Notes under the pieces: model-generated
Databases searched by the model: none
Seen by the model: the letters and a program-made list of their open reading frames with translations, nothing else
Told to the model about the DNA's origin: nothing
Assembly: GCF_017874215.1 (NCBI RefSeq)
Contig: NZ_JAGGLB010000034.1
Coordinates: forward strand, 1-64,000
Source: Paenibacillus eucommiae
Lineage (GTDB): Bacteria > Bacillota > Bacilli > Paenibacillales > NBRC-103111
Reading direction: 5' to 3'
Length of the DNA: 64,000 nt
Program-made: the position numbers and the translations under genes
Shown here: positions 1-9,550 of the stretch, one piece after another
Layout: each line of letters starts with the position of its first letter
Numbering within the stretch: position 1 is the stretch's first letter

Positions 1-668
1 AATCGGGCTCGTTCTTTAACCCTTACTACAAAGCGAATGCTGTCTTGAAGCCACTCTTTAAAGTGAAGGTATTTTTCATAGCCTCGATCCATCACGTAAG
101 TTACATCGTCGGCTTGAATGAGCTCCATGACAACTTTGGATTCACGAACATGTGAAGTGGTAAAGATTACTTTATCGGGAAAGCCGACAGATGGATTCAC
201 CACCAGATAGCGCATATGTAGCGTCACACCACATTTTCTGGAACCGCATTTAGCCCAGCTTCCGAGTAAGCCTGGGAGCGAAATATTCGAGGCATCGATA
301 ATACTTAAGCGACCAATCGTAGGAGAAATACCGGAACCTTGCTGGCTCAACTGCATAATTTGGCCTACCAATTCAACAAACAATGCTTGTAAACTAGATG
401 TACATAAACTGAGTGTTTTACGAGAAAGTTGAGAACTGCTGATGGATTCCAAATTCAAGATGGTTTTGAGTTCATCATGAGCGTCAAGTAGTTGAGTAAT
501 CTCGCCGTATGTTCCTAAATTCATAAGTTGGCCTAACAGATGAAGTTGAATGGTATTTCCGGTGTACAGCTTCTTTGCTCGATGATCAAAAAGTACGGAA
601 CGATATTGTTCAACGTTTAAAACATTTAGGCATTGACAAATGACGGAAATTTTCTTATTGTTATCCAT
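1..668 (-). CDS. IS4-type DDE transposase, 5' part (runs off window)
   Basis: Reading the minus strand from an ATG at 668 gives an uninterrupted frame of about 222 codons leaving the window at base 1. An AGGAGCC ribosome-binding site lies just upstream (about 672-679). The protein begins MDNNKKISV and has motifs typical of IS4-family DDE transposases: an Asp in SIIDASNISL (first catalytic position) and an Asp in YVMDRGYEKY (second position). Family members are usually about 370-400 residues, so roughly 60% is present and the final Glu lies outside the window. Its reaction would be cut-and-paste DNA transposition. Whether the element is intact cannot be judged, because the far terminal repeat is not visible. 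A foldback repeat lies just downstream of its upstream flank. Confidence 0.85.
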   Translation of the reverse strand, partial: MDNNKKISVICQCLNVLNVEQYRSVLFDHRAKKLYTGNTIQLHLLGQLMNLGTYGEITQLLDAHDELKTILNLESISSSQLSRKTLSLCTSSLQALFVELVGQIMQLSQQGSGISPTIGRLSIIDASNISLPGLLGSWAKCGSRKCGVTLHMRYLVVNPSVGFPDKVIFTTSHVRESKVVMELIQADDVTYVMDRGYEKYLHFKEWLQDSIRFVVRVKERAR

Positions 669-818
669 GGTTGGCTCCTTTTTGTGAGTGGGTGATGGAT
701 AACACGTCACCTCTTACATTAGGAGCTTTTCTTGTTTTTGTCCATGAAAAGATCATCATAATTTACCTTATTTAGTAAATTATTCTTCATTACATTTCAT
801 GTCAGATTCAATGCATGC

Positions 819-840
819 TTAATGTGAAAAACATCGTTAA
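819..840. repeat. Short palindromic repeat, degenerate copy
   Basis: Arms TTAATGTG and CATCGTTAA around an A-rich centre. This is the least perfect member of the palindrome family TTAACGATG-N5-CATCGTTAA found at 29729-29919, 48726-48799 and 53273-53347. As at 48.7 and 53.3 kb, it is followed by a conserved GCAGATCCTT-type stretch; here and at 48.8 kb a 230-bp repeat then follows. Confidence 0.65.
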
Positions 841-922
841 AGCAGCAGATCCTTCTCAGCTGCATGCTCTTCATTCCTAGCGCTGCGCCCGCTAGGAAAT
901 CTCCTCCAATCAAGATAAAAAC

Positions 923-1152
923 CCTTGCTGGCTGTTCGTTTGAGCTTGGTGTTCGTGTGATTCGTACGATTGTAGCTAAAGAAAGGGAATGGCTGTGGTG
1001 GAAGAGCGTTAGCGTCCGCCTTTAAAGATTTGTTCTTACCTCCTCATCGATTCCACTTAAGGGAACAAATCTTTAACAGCGGCTGGAGCCCACAGCCATT
1101 CCCTCCGCAACGCACCCAAGTCACGAACACGCACATCAAAGGACGCGGCAAG
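923..1152. repeat. 230-bp foldback repeat, copy 1 (MITE-like)
   Basis: The left end begins CCTTGCTGGCTGTTCGTTTG and the right end is the imperfect reverse complement (CAAAGGACGCGGCAAG). Inside are two nested inverted repeats: GGGAATGGCTGTGG at 985-998 with CCACAGCCATTCCC at 1090-1103, and TTAAAGATTTGTTC at 1022-1035 with GAACAAATCTTTAA at 1063-1076. The sequence GAGCGTTAGCGTCCGC between the left arms is shared by other copies. Related copies lie near 29.46, 29.96, 41.61, 48.86 and 60.32 kb. No open frame spans it, so a non-coding, possibly non-autonomous mobile element or structured RNA is likely. Confidence 0.8.
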
Positions 1153-1244
1153 ACGTTTATTTTATCCAGCTTGTCGAAAGGGATTTTCGCACAATAAGCG
1201 AATACAATTGAAAATGATCCAATTGACGATTGGAGGAGACCCGT

Positions 1245-4200
1245 TTGGTAGGCTGCAGGTTTCAGTTGTTAGGCAGTTTGAAAGTTACCCTCGACGGCGA
1301 AGAGTTATCGGAAATCCCCGGCAAAAAAGCCGCACTGCTGCTGGCTTACTTGATTATCGCTATGGATGCGTCACCAAGTAGAAGGCAAATCGCTTTTCAT
1401 TTCTGGCCTGACTCCACCGAGAAGCAAGCATTGTCCAATTTGCGGAAGCTTCTTCACGATCTTCGGGAATCCGTTCCGGGAATCGATCGTTATCTGAAGA
1501 TTACGCCCGCATCGATCCGCCTGAATACGGAACTACCCCTCTATTCGGACGTGCGCGAATTCGAACAGACAGCGCAAGGAACAACCGTTCGTGAGCTGAG
1601 CAGAGCAGAAGAGCTATACAGAGGCGAGCTGCTGCCGGGGTTCGGCGAGGAGTGGCTCGTGGTGAAACGGGAACAGTTGGCGCAGACGTACTTGACCGCG
1701 CTCGACAAGCTCGTATCGGTTTTGGAACGTCAGCGGGAGTATGCGCCGGCTCTGTTATTCGCGCAAAAGCTGCTTGTGCAGGACCTGTTAAGGGAGGAAA
1801 CGTACCGCACGGTGATGCGGCTGCATGCCTTGAACAAAGATATGGCAGGCGTCGTGCAAACATTTCGGAGGCTGCAAGATGTTCTGCATGCTGAACTCGG
1901 AATCGCCCCTTCGGAGGAGACGCTGCATCTGTATGAAGGGCTAACGAAAAATAGGAGCGGGATTTCCACGGCTTTGCAAAGCAAAGTCCCTCTGATCGGC
2001 AGAATAGGCGAATGGGAAAGCTTGCTGGGCGTCTGGAAACAAATCGCGGCCGGCGGAAACGCCCTGCTTCTGTTGAAGGGGGAGGCGGGAATCGGCAAAA
2101 CCCGATTGGCCCTGGAGTTTAAGGCACACTTGGAAAGCCTGGGGATTCAAACCGCTTTTGCCGGCTGCTATCCGTCGGTCAGATCGCTATCCTATAGGCC
2201 AGTAACCAGTTGGCTCAGGAGCCTTCCGCCGCCGAAGCTTGGTTCGGTGTGGCTGTCCGAATTGGCGCGTCTGCTGCCCGAACTGCTGGAGCAATATCCG
2301 GACTTGTCGAAGCCATCTCCGATTCAAGAGAAATGGCAATTGAACCAATGGTTCGAAGCGATCGAACGGATGCTGTTGGCCAGCGAGCCGCTGATGCTTC
2401 TACTTGACGATATCCAGTGGAGCGACGAAGAGACGCTTCAGCTGCTGTCCTACCTGATCCGGGGCGATTCCAAAGCCAGGCTGCTTTTGGTGGCGACGAT
2501 GAGAACGGACGAAGATGCAGGAGATGCCGTCGCGCATGTTCTGGGCGAGCTTCGGTCCGAGCGGAAGCTGATCGATATCGAGCTGGCTCCACTTAGCCGG
2601 GACGAAACGGCCCGCTTGGCGGTCGAAACGCTCGGCGATGCGCTGGCGGACCGCCATTCCGCGAATTTATACAGGGAAACCGGCGGAAATCCGCTATTTA
2701 TTGTGGAAACATTGCGGGAATGGCAAACGAGTGGGGACAGCGGGGAATTCCGATTGTCGCAATTGGCGAAATCTATTATTGAGAATCGGTTGAACAGGCT
2801 GTCGCCGGTCAATCGCAAGCTTGTATCGATCATCGCGGCCGTCGGAAGGCCCTCCTCTACAGCGCAATTGACGATGATAACGAACTTGGAGGAGGACGCG
2901 ATTCTAGAGCGTACGGAGCAACTGGTGCAATTGAAGATTTTGCAGGAGACGGGGGGCGGGAATTACGGCTTCACCCATGACATCGTCAAGGAAATCGCGT
3001 ACAAGCTGAACAATGAGAGCAGGAGGCGCAGGTGTCACCGGCAAATCGCGGAAGGTTTGCTTGCCTACCATCGTATGCAGATCGAACCAGTTGCCGGAGA
3101 AATCGCCTTTCACTACGAGCTTGCGGGGATGGATCGAGAGGCCATTGCCTACTATGAATTGGCCGCGACGCAGGCGGAGAAGATCTATGCCAATGAGACG
3201 AGAATCCATTATTATCGGAAGCTCTTCAGCCTGCTGCCAACTACACAGACTTTGCCCGTTCTGATGAAGCTAGGGGACGCTTTGATCGTGACAGGTGATT
3301 GGAATGAAGCGGAGAAGACTTACAAGCAATGGCTTGAGCGTTACGGATACTTGGTCACGATCAATGAGCGGTCCTATTGCGACGTCGCGCTCGGCAACTG
3401 CTTGCGACTGAAGGGCAAATATGAGGAAGCCAGACTCCATCTGGAACGGGCGTCCTACCACTTCAAGCTGACGGAGGACCATGACGGACTCGGCTTTGCA
3501 TACGGAACGCTCGGTATTTTGCATTACTTTATGGCAAGCTACGACAAGTCGCTTCGATATTTCCTGGAAAGAATGGAATTGCCTCGTACCGAAAATCAAA
3601 TGCAAACGCAAACGCAAGACGATGTCCGGTTCCTCGGCATGATCGGCTTCCTGCATTATGACCAAAGCGAATACGACCAAGCGATTTATTGGTTCGAGAG
3701 ACAAATCGGCCTCGCCACGGAAATCCGGGACGCGTTTTTCGTCGGAGATGCAATGGGCGGATTGGCGTTGGTTTATTTTGAGACGGATGATATGGACCTC
3801 GCTTACGACCGCATCGTCGAGAAGCTGGAGATCAGCAAGTCGATCGGGGCGCAAATGGGCTTCGCGATGGGGATGGGCATGTTGGGCAAATATTATTACT
3901 TGCTCGGCTCCCGCCTGCAAGCGGAACAATGTATCGCCTTCTGCCTTGAAGAAGCGGTGCGCATTCAGGATTGGCATATTGCCGCGGTAGTGCTCGGCAT
4001 CGAAGGCTGCAATCTAATGGAGCAGCACCGGTATGAAGAAGCCGGCCGATGGATCGAACGTTCGGCGAGGTTAACCAAGCAGCTGCGTATCCCTTTCTTC
4101 GAATGCGAGGCGCTCTATTTCACGAGTCTTCTAAGGGAGCGGCAGAATCAAATAGAAGGTTGCGCGGAGGCTGTCGGTGAGGCGCTGAAGCTCGCAATTC

Positions 4201-4595
4201 GGCTTAAACGGCGGGACTTGCAGGTTAAGCTGCTTGCGCAGCAGCAGCATCTGAAGACGCGCTTGGGACAGATCAGTTCTGGTGAAGCGTTGGACGAACT
4301 GCAGCGTCTGAAGGAACAATACGCCGGTGAGCAGGAACAGGCTGCAGTTTGCTTCGCAATGTGGCGGCTGGAACCCGGCTCGGATGTACTTCGGACCGCC
4401 GCGTTCTCCTTGAACGAAGCGCTGTACCGGAAGTCGGGCAAGCAGGAATATTTCGGCCGTTTGCGCGAGCTTTGCGGCTTCGACCAAGTCATGGCCGCAC
4501 GCCCAATGCCGAAGCTTGCGGCAGAGGCCGTGCGGCAGAAGCGAATTTCCCCGAACCTATTGGTAGATATCGATCGTTTTTTATTGCTCGATTAA
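1245..4595 (+). CDS. SARP/BTAD-type AAA-ATPase TPR transcriptional regulator
   Basis: A large one-component regulator of about 1116 residues. Order: OmpR/SARP-like winged helix (residues about 5-95), bacterial transcriptional activator (BTAD) domain (about 105-235), AAA/STAND ATPase with Walker A GEAGIGKT (about 279-287) and Walker B LMLLLDDIQW (near 385), then many TPR-like helices (about 620-1050). Such proteins bind DNA and use ATP- or ligand-controlled oligomerisation to activate transcription; target and signal are unknown. I chose TTG 1245 because the perfect GGAGGAG at 1232-1238 sits 6 bases before it; the upstream in-frame TTG at 1230 overlaps that site. A strong terminator follows, so it appears to be a single-gene unit. 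Confidence 0.85.
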   Translation: MVGCRFQLLGSLKVTLDGEELSEIPGKKAALLLAYLIIAMDASPSRRQIAFHFWPDSTEKQALSNLRKLLHDLRESVPGIDRYLKITPASIRLNTELPLYSDVREFEQTAQGTTVRELSRAEELYRGELLPGFGEEWLVVKREQLAQTYLTALDKLVSVLERQREYAPALLFAQKLLVQDLLREETYRTVMRLHALNKDMAGVVQTFRRLQDVLHAELGIAPSEETLHLYEGLTKNRSGISTALQSKVPLIGRIGEWESLLGVWKQIAAGGNALLLLKGEAGIGKTRLALEFKAHLESLGIQTAFAGCYPSVRSLSYRPVTSWLRSLPPPKLGSVWLSELARLLPELLEQYPDLSKPSPIQEKWQLNQWFEAIERMLLASEPLMLLLDDIQWSDEETLQLLSYLIRGDSKARLLLVATMRTDEDAGDAVAHVLGELRSERKLIDIELAPLSRDETARLAVETLGDALADRHSANLYRETGGNPLFIVETLREWQTSGDSGEFRLSQLAKSIIENRLNRLSPVNRKLVSIIAAVGRPSSTAQLTMITNLEEDAILERTEQLVQLKILQETGGGNYGFTHDIVKEIAYKLNNESRRRRCHRQIAEGLLAYHRMQIEPVAGEIAFHYELAGMDREAIAYYELAATQAEKIYANETRIHYYRKLFSLLPTTQTLPVLMKLGDALIVTGDWNEAEKTYKQWLERYGYLVTINERSYCDVALGNCLRLKGKYEEARLHLERASYHFKLTEDHDGLGFAYGTLGILHYFMASYDKSLRYFLERMELPRTENQMQTQTQDDVRFLGMIGFLHYDQSEYDQAIYWFERQIGLATEIRDAFFVGDAMGGLALVYFETDDMDLAYDRIVEKLEISKSIGAQMGFAMGMGMLGKYYYLLGSRLQAEQCIAFCLEEAVRIQDWHIAAVVLGIEGCNLMEQHRYEEAGRWIERSARLTKQLRIPFFECEALYFTSLLRERQNQIEGCAEAVGEALKLAIRLKRRDLQVKLLAQQQHLKTRLGQISSGEALDELQRLKEQYAGEQEQAAVCFAMWRLEPGSDVLRTAAFSLNEALYRKSGKQEYFGRLRELCGFDQVMAARPMPKLAAEAVRQKRISPNLLVDIDRFLLLD

Positions 4596-4635
4596 TTTCG
4601 ACAATAGTCTATTCTACGGTTTTTCCACATTTCGT

Positions 4636-4676
4636 CCCTCAAAACCCGTCTTCAATGTGGGTTTTGAGGGTTTTTT
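4636..4676 (+). terminator. Intrinsic terminator after SARP-like regulator
   Basis: Perfect 12-bp stem CCCTCAAAACCC (4636-4647) with GGGTTTTGAGGG (4659-4670), an 11-nt loop and a run of six T. It separates the regulator from the SpoIIP-like gene. Confidence 0.93.
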
Positions 4677-4842
4677 CCAGACTTAGTTCCACTCCAGCTT
4701 ACACACCGACTCTCTCAGTTTATGAAAGTAGTCTTTCTTGCTCCCTATAATTTTCACATTGCGAAGCCTCCATTTAGCAGGATTTTCCTCCATTTCTGTC
4801 GAAATTGGTAGAATGTGTTTTGGAATTGGAGGAAGGAAAGCT

Positions 4843-6102
4843 TTGAGACTACATAATAAATTAATAGGTGGAACCGCCATTTTTGTTTTGTTATCCGGAG
4901 GAGCAAATGCAGCATATGCGTCCGTTCAGAGCGTAACGACAGAAAAGACTATTAGCACGAGTGTTGAGCAAGTTGAGCAAAGTAAATCTATTTCTAGTAA
5001 AGCAACAGTTGCAAATATTGTAGATATCACCAATCTGCGCAAAGGGCCGGGGCTAAATTTTGAGATAGTCGCTAAGGCAAAAGCTGGTGAATCCTATCCA
5101 ATCGTCGGATTTAAAGGGGAGTGGTATCAGCTATCGCTGAAAAGCGGAGGTACTGCTTATGTTGCTAATTGGGTCGTGAAGACTGATGTGATCGATAGCA
5201 GCCAACCTGTTTCAAATGGTGAACAAAAGCCAGATATTATTGAGGAGAACATTGATAATCAAGTTAAGAAAACGATAGTTAATATTGTAGATAATACTAA
5301 TTTGCGCAAAGGACCGGGGCTAGAGTATGAAATAGTAGCTAAGGTAAAGGCTGGTGAATGGTTTCCACTTGTTGAGTCATCAGGGGATTGGTATCAAGTA
5401 TCCCTGCAAGGTGGAGGTATTGCTTACGTAGCTAAGTGGGTCGTGGAAACTAGCGTTATTAGCGAAGGTGATAGTAAAGTGTATATCTATCATACTCATA
5501 ATCGCGAGTCTTGGAAAAATGTTGCACGTGATACGAAGGGTACCTCTTTCGATGATCGAGAATGGAATATTACGTTGGTAGGCAAGCAATTGGCGCAACA
5601 ATTGTACAAGAAAGGTATACCCTCATTCGTTGAAGAAACTGACTTTGCAAGCAAGCTGAGTGAGCAGAAATTAGGCTACTCGCAATCTTACGCTGAGTCA
5701 CGAAAAGCTGTAAACAAAGCAATCCAGTCTAATCCTTCTCTATCCTATTTCTTCGATATTCATCGGGATGCCGATATACCGCGTGACAAAACAACGGTGA
5801 CTGTCGATGGAAAAACGTACGCACGAATTATGTTCGTCATTGGAGACGGCAACCCAGCCTATAAGGAAAACAAAAAATTAGCAGAAGCGCTGCATGCGAT
5901 GTTGAACAAGAAATATCCAGGAATATCAAGAGGCGTTTTGCTAAAAAGCTCTCATCAAGGGAATGGGGAGTACAACCAATCCGTCTCTAACGGGAGTTTA
6001 CTGCTGGAATTCGGGGGCATAAACAATACGCTTCAAGAAAACCTGCAATCAGCAGAGGCCTTCGCCGATGTTTTTGCCGAGTATTATAAATCAATAAAAT
6101 AG
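4843..6102 (+). CDS. Secreted SpoIIP-like peptidoglycan hydrolase with two SH3b domains
   Basis: About 419 residues. A signal peptide is evident (MRLHNKLIGG, then hydrophobic TAIFVLLSGG, then ANAAYA). Two bacterial SH3 domains follow (residues about 56-116 and 145-206), each with a VDxTNLRKGPG motif, then a SpoIIP-family domain (about 213-416) with YIYHTHNRESW, FDIHRDA and LLEFGG. SpoIIP is a peptidoglycan amidase/endopeptidase used in spore engulfment; the SH3b pair suggests a free, wall-binding paralogue rather than the canonical membrane-anchored one. I start at TTG 4843 because GGAGGAAGG (4828-4836) lies just upstream and a clean signal peptide results. TATAAT at 4746-4751 is a possible -10 box but lacks a clear -35. 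A terminator hairpin follows. Confidence 0.87.
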   Translation: MRLHNKLIGGTAIFVLLSGGANAAYASVQSVTTEKTISTSVEQVEQSKSISSKATVANIVDITNLRKGPGLNFEIVAKAKAGESYPIVGFKGEWYQLSLKSGGTAYVANWVVKTDVIDSSQPVSNGEQKPDIIEENIDNQVKKTIVNIVDNTNLRKGPGLEYEIVAKVKAGEWFPLVESSGDWYQVSLQGGGIAYVAKWVVETSVISEGDSKVYIYHTHNRESWKNVARDTKGTSFDDREWNITLVGKQLAQQLYKKGIPSFVEETDFASKLSEQKLGYSQSYAESRKAVNKAIQSNPSLSYFFDIHRDADIPRDKTTVTVDGKTYARIMFVIGDGNPAYKENKKLAEALHAMLNKKYPGISRGVLLKSSHQGNGEYNQSVSNGSLLLEFGGINNTLQENLQSAEAFADVFAEYYKSIK

Positions 6103-6114
6103 AGGGTGAAGAGG

Positions 6115-6152
6115 AGGCAACGCAGCGGGCAAGAACTGTGTTGCCTTTTTTT
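6115..6152 (+). terminator. Intrinsic terminator after SpoIIP-like gene
   Basis: Stem AGGCAACGCAG (6115-6125) with CTGTGTTGCCT (6136-6146), containing one G-U pair, followed by seven T. Confidence 0.85.
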
Positions 6153-6181
6153 CATAGGTTCAATAGAAAGAGTGATCATTT

Positions 6182-7117
6182 ATGACAAATTCTCAAAGTA
6201 AAAAAGAATATGTACGTCGTATTCATAAAGTGCAAGATTATATAGAAGCGAATGTTTGCGATTCTCTTTCATTAGATGAACTTGCTGCCATTGCAGGTTT
6301 TTCAAAGTATCACTTTCATAGAATTTTTAAGGGTATCGTAAATGAATCTTTACTGCAATATGTGAACCGTGTGAAGCTGGAGAAAGCTTTGAATTTACTT
6401 ATTCATCGGCCAGATATGACAGTTACGGATATTGCTTATCAATTTGGATTTACTGATCCTGCTATTTTTTCGCGGGCGTTTAAGAATTATTTTCAGGTAA
6501 GTCCAAACTATTACAGAAATCATTATCGCAAGAATTGCAAAGACTTGACTGAGAATTCTCCTTATCATGAAGGTATGATCAAAATTACAGAAAGGGAGAA
6601 CGAAAATAAAGTACAGGGCAAAGTTACAATTGAAACTGTTGATGACATGCATGTTGCTTATGTGAGACATCTTGGCACGTACGAGGACCTAAAGATTGTT
6701 TTTGGATCTCTCATGCAAAAGCTGTTTACTTATCTAAACAAACGAGATCTCATTGATCACAAAAGAACAAAAGTGTTAACTATTTATCACGATAATCCTG
6801 AAATTACTGAGGACCATCACAGAAGGACCAGCCTTTGTATAACGATCCCAAGTAACGCTGCCCAGGCCTTAGAAAATGGGGACAATGATATTGGAATTAT
6901 GATAATACCTTCGGGCAGGTATGCTGTAGGCCATTTTGAAGTCTTCCCACATGAGTATAGTGCAGCTTGGGATTATTTGTGCGGAGAATGGCTGCCCCAA
7001 AGTGGTTTTCTTCCTCGTGACACCTCTAGTTTTGAAGTATACCTTAGCGAACCAGACCCAGATCCACGAACAAAGCAATGGGTTGATATCTACTTGCCGA
7101 TAGGACCTCTTGCTTAG
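6182..7117 (+). CDS. AraC-family regulator with GyrI-like effector domain
   Basis: 311 residues. The N-terminal 110 hold the double helix-turn-helix of AraC/XylS proteins (SLDELAAIAGFSKYHFHRIF and TVTDIAYQFGFTDPAIFSRA). Residues about 150-311 resemble the GyrI-like/BmrR C-terminal small-molecule binding fold (IETVDDMHVAYVRHLGTYED, then PSGRYAVGHFEVF). Proteins of this architecture (the SbmC/Rob type) sense amphipathic drugs. The ribosome-binding site is modest (AAAGAGTG). It is 21 bases ahead of the UvrA-like gene, which overlaps the serine hydrolase gene, so the three probably form an operon whose expression it controls; that role is inferred. Confidence 0.88.
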   Translation: MTNSQSKKEYVRRIHKVQDYIEANVCDSLSLDELAAIAGFSKYHFHRIFKGIVNESLLQYVNRVKLEKALNLLIHRPDMTVTDIAYQFGFTDPAIFSRAFKNYFQVSPNYYRNHYRKNCKDLTENSPYHEGMIKITERENENKVQGKVTIETVDDMHVAYVRHLGTYEDLKIVFGSLMQKLFTYLNKRDLIDHKRTKVLTIYHDNPEITEDHHRRTSLCITIPSNAAQALENGDNDIGIMIIPSGRYAVGHFEVFPHEYSAAWDYLCGEWLPQSGFLPRDTSSFEVYLSEPDPDPRTKQWVDIYLPIGPLA

Positions 7118-7138
7118 TCAAATATAAGGGGCGATTTC

Positions 7139-9550
7139 ATGAAAAATATAACCATAAAAGGCGCGCGGGTGCACAACCTCAAGCATATAGACATCTCTAT
7201 TCCTAAAAACAAGCTGGTAGTAGCAACAGGTGTCAGCGGGTCAGGCAAATCCAGCCTTGTGTTCGATATCCTATTCGAGGAAGGGCGCAAACAATACCTT
7301 CAATCTTTAGGCATACTTGCAGGACTGGATGACGAAGATAAGTTCGACAGGATTCAGGGTCTAAGCCCTGCCATAGCCGTACAGCAAAATATAATACGCC
7401 AAAGCAACGCACGTTCAACCGTAGGCTCAAGAACCAATATCATGAATAGGCTGGCACTGCTCTATGCCGGTGAAGGCAGCATCATCTGTTCTTCCTGCGG
7501 CACACCTGTGAATGACAACCTCACCTGCTTACAATGCGGGCATATAGAGGAGCGCCTGCCGCCAAGTTATTTTTCCAATAATTCTCCGAATGGAATGTGT
7601 ATCAAGTGTTCTGGACGTGGGGCGTATTTTGAAGTGAATATAGAAAAATTTGTGGCGGATAGCCGCGCAACTCTCGGGCAGGTTCTGGATAGGGCCGGGT
7701 TAACTCCTGGTTATTTGCGGTTATTTCAAAGGAAATTCAGCGAATATGTAGGGATCCCTTTTGTACAATTACCCGAAGAAGTGAAGGAAGATATCATCTA
7801 TGGGCATCATGCAACCGGCAATTCTGAAAAACGCAGCCCTTGTTTAACAAGAATTTTTCATGGCCGCTTTTCTAGAGGAGAAGACTTAAACGGTGTGTAT
7901 GCCAATGTACTATGTTCCGATTGCTATGGATTTAGGATTGGAGAAGAAGCGCAAAGAGTGCTGTTAAATGGCAAGCATATTGGCGAACTCGGGTTAATGA
8001 CAATCTCAGAAGTGCATAAGTTCCTTAAGGATTTGCTCCAGCAAAATGCGCTCACACAATTTGGTAAGAACCTGCAGGAAGAAATATTACGCAAAACCCA
8101 TAACTTGATTAGAGCACGGCTCGGCCATCTTTCCCTGTACAGAGAAATGCCAACGTTGAGTGGTGGAGAAATACAGCGGCTATTCCTGCATGCTCATTTG
8201 GATTCCAAAATGGATTCCCTAATCTATGTTCTCGACGAGCCAACAGCAGGACTGCATGAGTCTGAAAAAACGGAACTTCTTAAATCCATCCAGGAACTAA
8301 AAGATTTGGGCAACACGGTAATTGTTGTAGAGCATGATAAACATGCTATCCAAATGGCGGAACATATCATTGATATAGGGCCAAAAGCCGGCATCGAAGG
8401 CGGACAGGTTATTTATCAGGGTGATTTAGAGGGACTGCTCCAGTGCAAAGAATCCATAACAGGCCAGTATCTTTCGGGCAAAACTACCATGCCTGCAAGA
8501 GCCATTCATCCGTGTATAGAAACGGCACCTAGTCTTACAATCCGACACGCCAAAACCAACAACCTCAAGGATGTGACAGTCGCATTCCCTTTAGGCGTTA
8601 TGGTCGGGATAGCAGGTATGTCGGGCAGTGGGAAAAGTTCGCTGATTTCAGATACTTTGCTCCCTCTTCTGAAAAGCCATTTTCATGACACGTCGGTTGA
8701 CACCGAAGAGAACGAAATGGACAGCGAAGAAGGAGGAGCAGTAGTGACTCAACTTGTTGCCGACAGGCTGGAAGGCTTGGAGCATATTAGTGGATATGCG
8801 GAAATATCACAAGCTCCCATTGGCAGAAATGTAAACTCCAACCCCGCGACCTATATCGGTATCTGGGATAAAATACGCAGGCTGTTTGCAGAAAGTCCGG
8901 AAGCCATTCGGCAAAATTTATCCGCGGGTCATTTTTCATTCCATTCAAAAGGGGCTTGTTCGGTATGTGGCGGCAGCGGAAGCGAGACGATTTGGCTTGG
9001 CGGTAACCTGAAGATAGATAAAACTTGCGCAGAATGCCACGGAAAAAGGTTCAATGATGAAGCTTTATCTGTTAAGTACAAAGGTAAAACTATTCACGAT
9101 GTTCTTGAAATGAGTGTTTCGGAAGCAGTTGTTTTCTTTGAAGATAACAAGGGCATTGTTGGGACTTTGAAAGTAATGGAACGGATCGGCATGGGATACA
9201 TGAAACTGGGCCAGTCCACTCCAACATTAAGCGGCGGCGAAGCGCAAAGGATCAAACTTGCAAAAGAGATTGGCCGAAGACGGAAAGGAAATATCCTTTA
9301 TGTTCTTGATGAACCTACCACTGGCCTTAGTCTGTATGATACGGCAAAACTCATCGAATTGTTAGATGAGCTTGTAGCAAATGGTAATTCTGTAATCGTC
9401 ATTGAGCATAACACGGTCGTCCTCACTTCCTGCGACTGGATGATAGAACTTGGGCCGGGCGGCGGTCCAGAAGGAGGGCATATCCTTGCAGAAGGTCGGC
9501 CCGGGGCACTGAAGGAAAATCCAGAGTCCATAACCGGGAGGTATCTATAA
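7139..9550 (+). CDS. UvrA-like tandem ABC ATPase (UvrA2 type)
   Basis: 803 residues, shorter than the roughly 940-950 of canonical UvrA. It keeps two complete ABC ATPase halves: Walker A GVSGSGKSS (about 31-39) and GMSGSGKSS (about 493), signatures LSGGEIQR and LSGGEAQR, Walker B VLDEPTAG and VLDEPTTG. Cys pairs for structural zinc are visible (CSSCG...CLQCG, CIKCSGRG, CSVCGGSG...CAECHG). The shorter length fits UvrA-like paralogues that lack part of the UvrB-binding region. Canonical UvrA finds bulky DNA lesions; shorter paralogues have been linked to drug tolerance. The AraC/GyrI neighbour suggests induction by a toxic small molecule. AAGGGGCG precedes the ATG and the stop overlaps the next start by one base. 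Confidence 0.9.
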   Translation: MKNITIKGARVHNLKHIDISIPKNKLVVATGVSGSGKSSLVFDILFEEGRKQYLQSLGILAGLDDEDKFDRIQGLSPAIAVQQNIIRQSNARSTVGSRTNIMNRLALLYAGEGSIICSSCGTPVNDNLTCLQCGHIEERLPPSYFSNNSPNGMCIKCSGRGAYFEVNIEKFVADSRATLGQVLDRAGLTPGYLRLFQRKFSEYVGIPFVQLPEEVKEDIIYGHHATGNSEKRSPCLTRIFHGRFSRGEDLNGVYANVLCSDCYGFRIGEEAQRVLLNGKHIGELGLMTISEVHKFLKDLLQQNALTQFGKNLQEEILRKTHNLIRARLGHLSLYREMPTLSGGEIQRLFLHAHLDSKMDSLIYVLDEPTAGLHESEKTELLKSIQELKDLGNTVIVVEHDKHAIQMAEHIIDIGPKAGIEGGQVIYQGDLEGLLQCKESITGQYLSGKTTMPARAIHPCIETAPSLTIRHAKTNNLKDVTVAFPLGVMVGIAGMSGSGKSSLISDTLLPLLKSHFHDTSVDTEENEMDSEEGGAVVTQLVADRLEGLEHISGYAEISQAPIGRNVNSNPATYIGIWDKIRRLFAESPEAIRQNLSAGHFSFHSKGACSVCGGSGSETIWLGGNLKIDKTCAECHGKRFNDEALSVKYKGKTIHDVLEMSVSEAVVFFEDNKGIVGTLKVMERIGMGYMKLGQSTPTLSGGEAQRIKLAKEIGRRRKGNILYVLDEPTTGLSLYDTAKLIELLDELVANGNSVIVIEHNTVVLTSCDWMIELGPGGGPEGGHILAEGRPGALKENPESITGRYL

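Larger units (their letters stand above)
669..1244. other. Intergenic stretch holding a composite repeat
   Basis: No gene is supported here. It contains the upstream flank of the transposase (669 to about 760), a 23-bp-type palindrome (819-840), a small hairpin CCTAGCG/CGCTAGG (876-882 with 890-896) and a full copy of the 230-bp foldback repeat (923-1152). The last 90 bases lead into the SARP-like regulator and hold its ribosome-binding site GGAGGAG at 1232-1238. Confidence 0.7.

Noticed and set aside
3270..3977. 235-codon open frame on the minus strand inside the SARP-like regulator
   Set aside because: It lies fully antisense to a well-supported gene, has no ribosome-binding site and shows no recognisable domain; it is a shadow of the coding strand.
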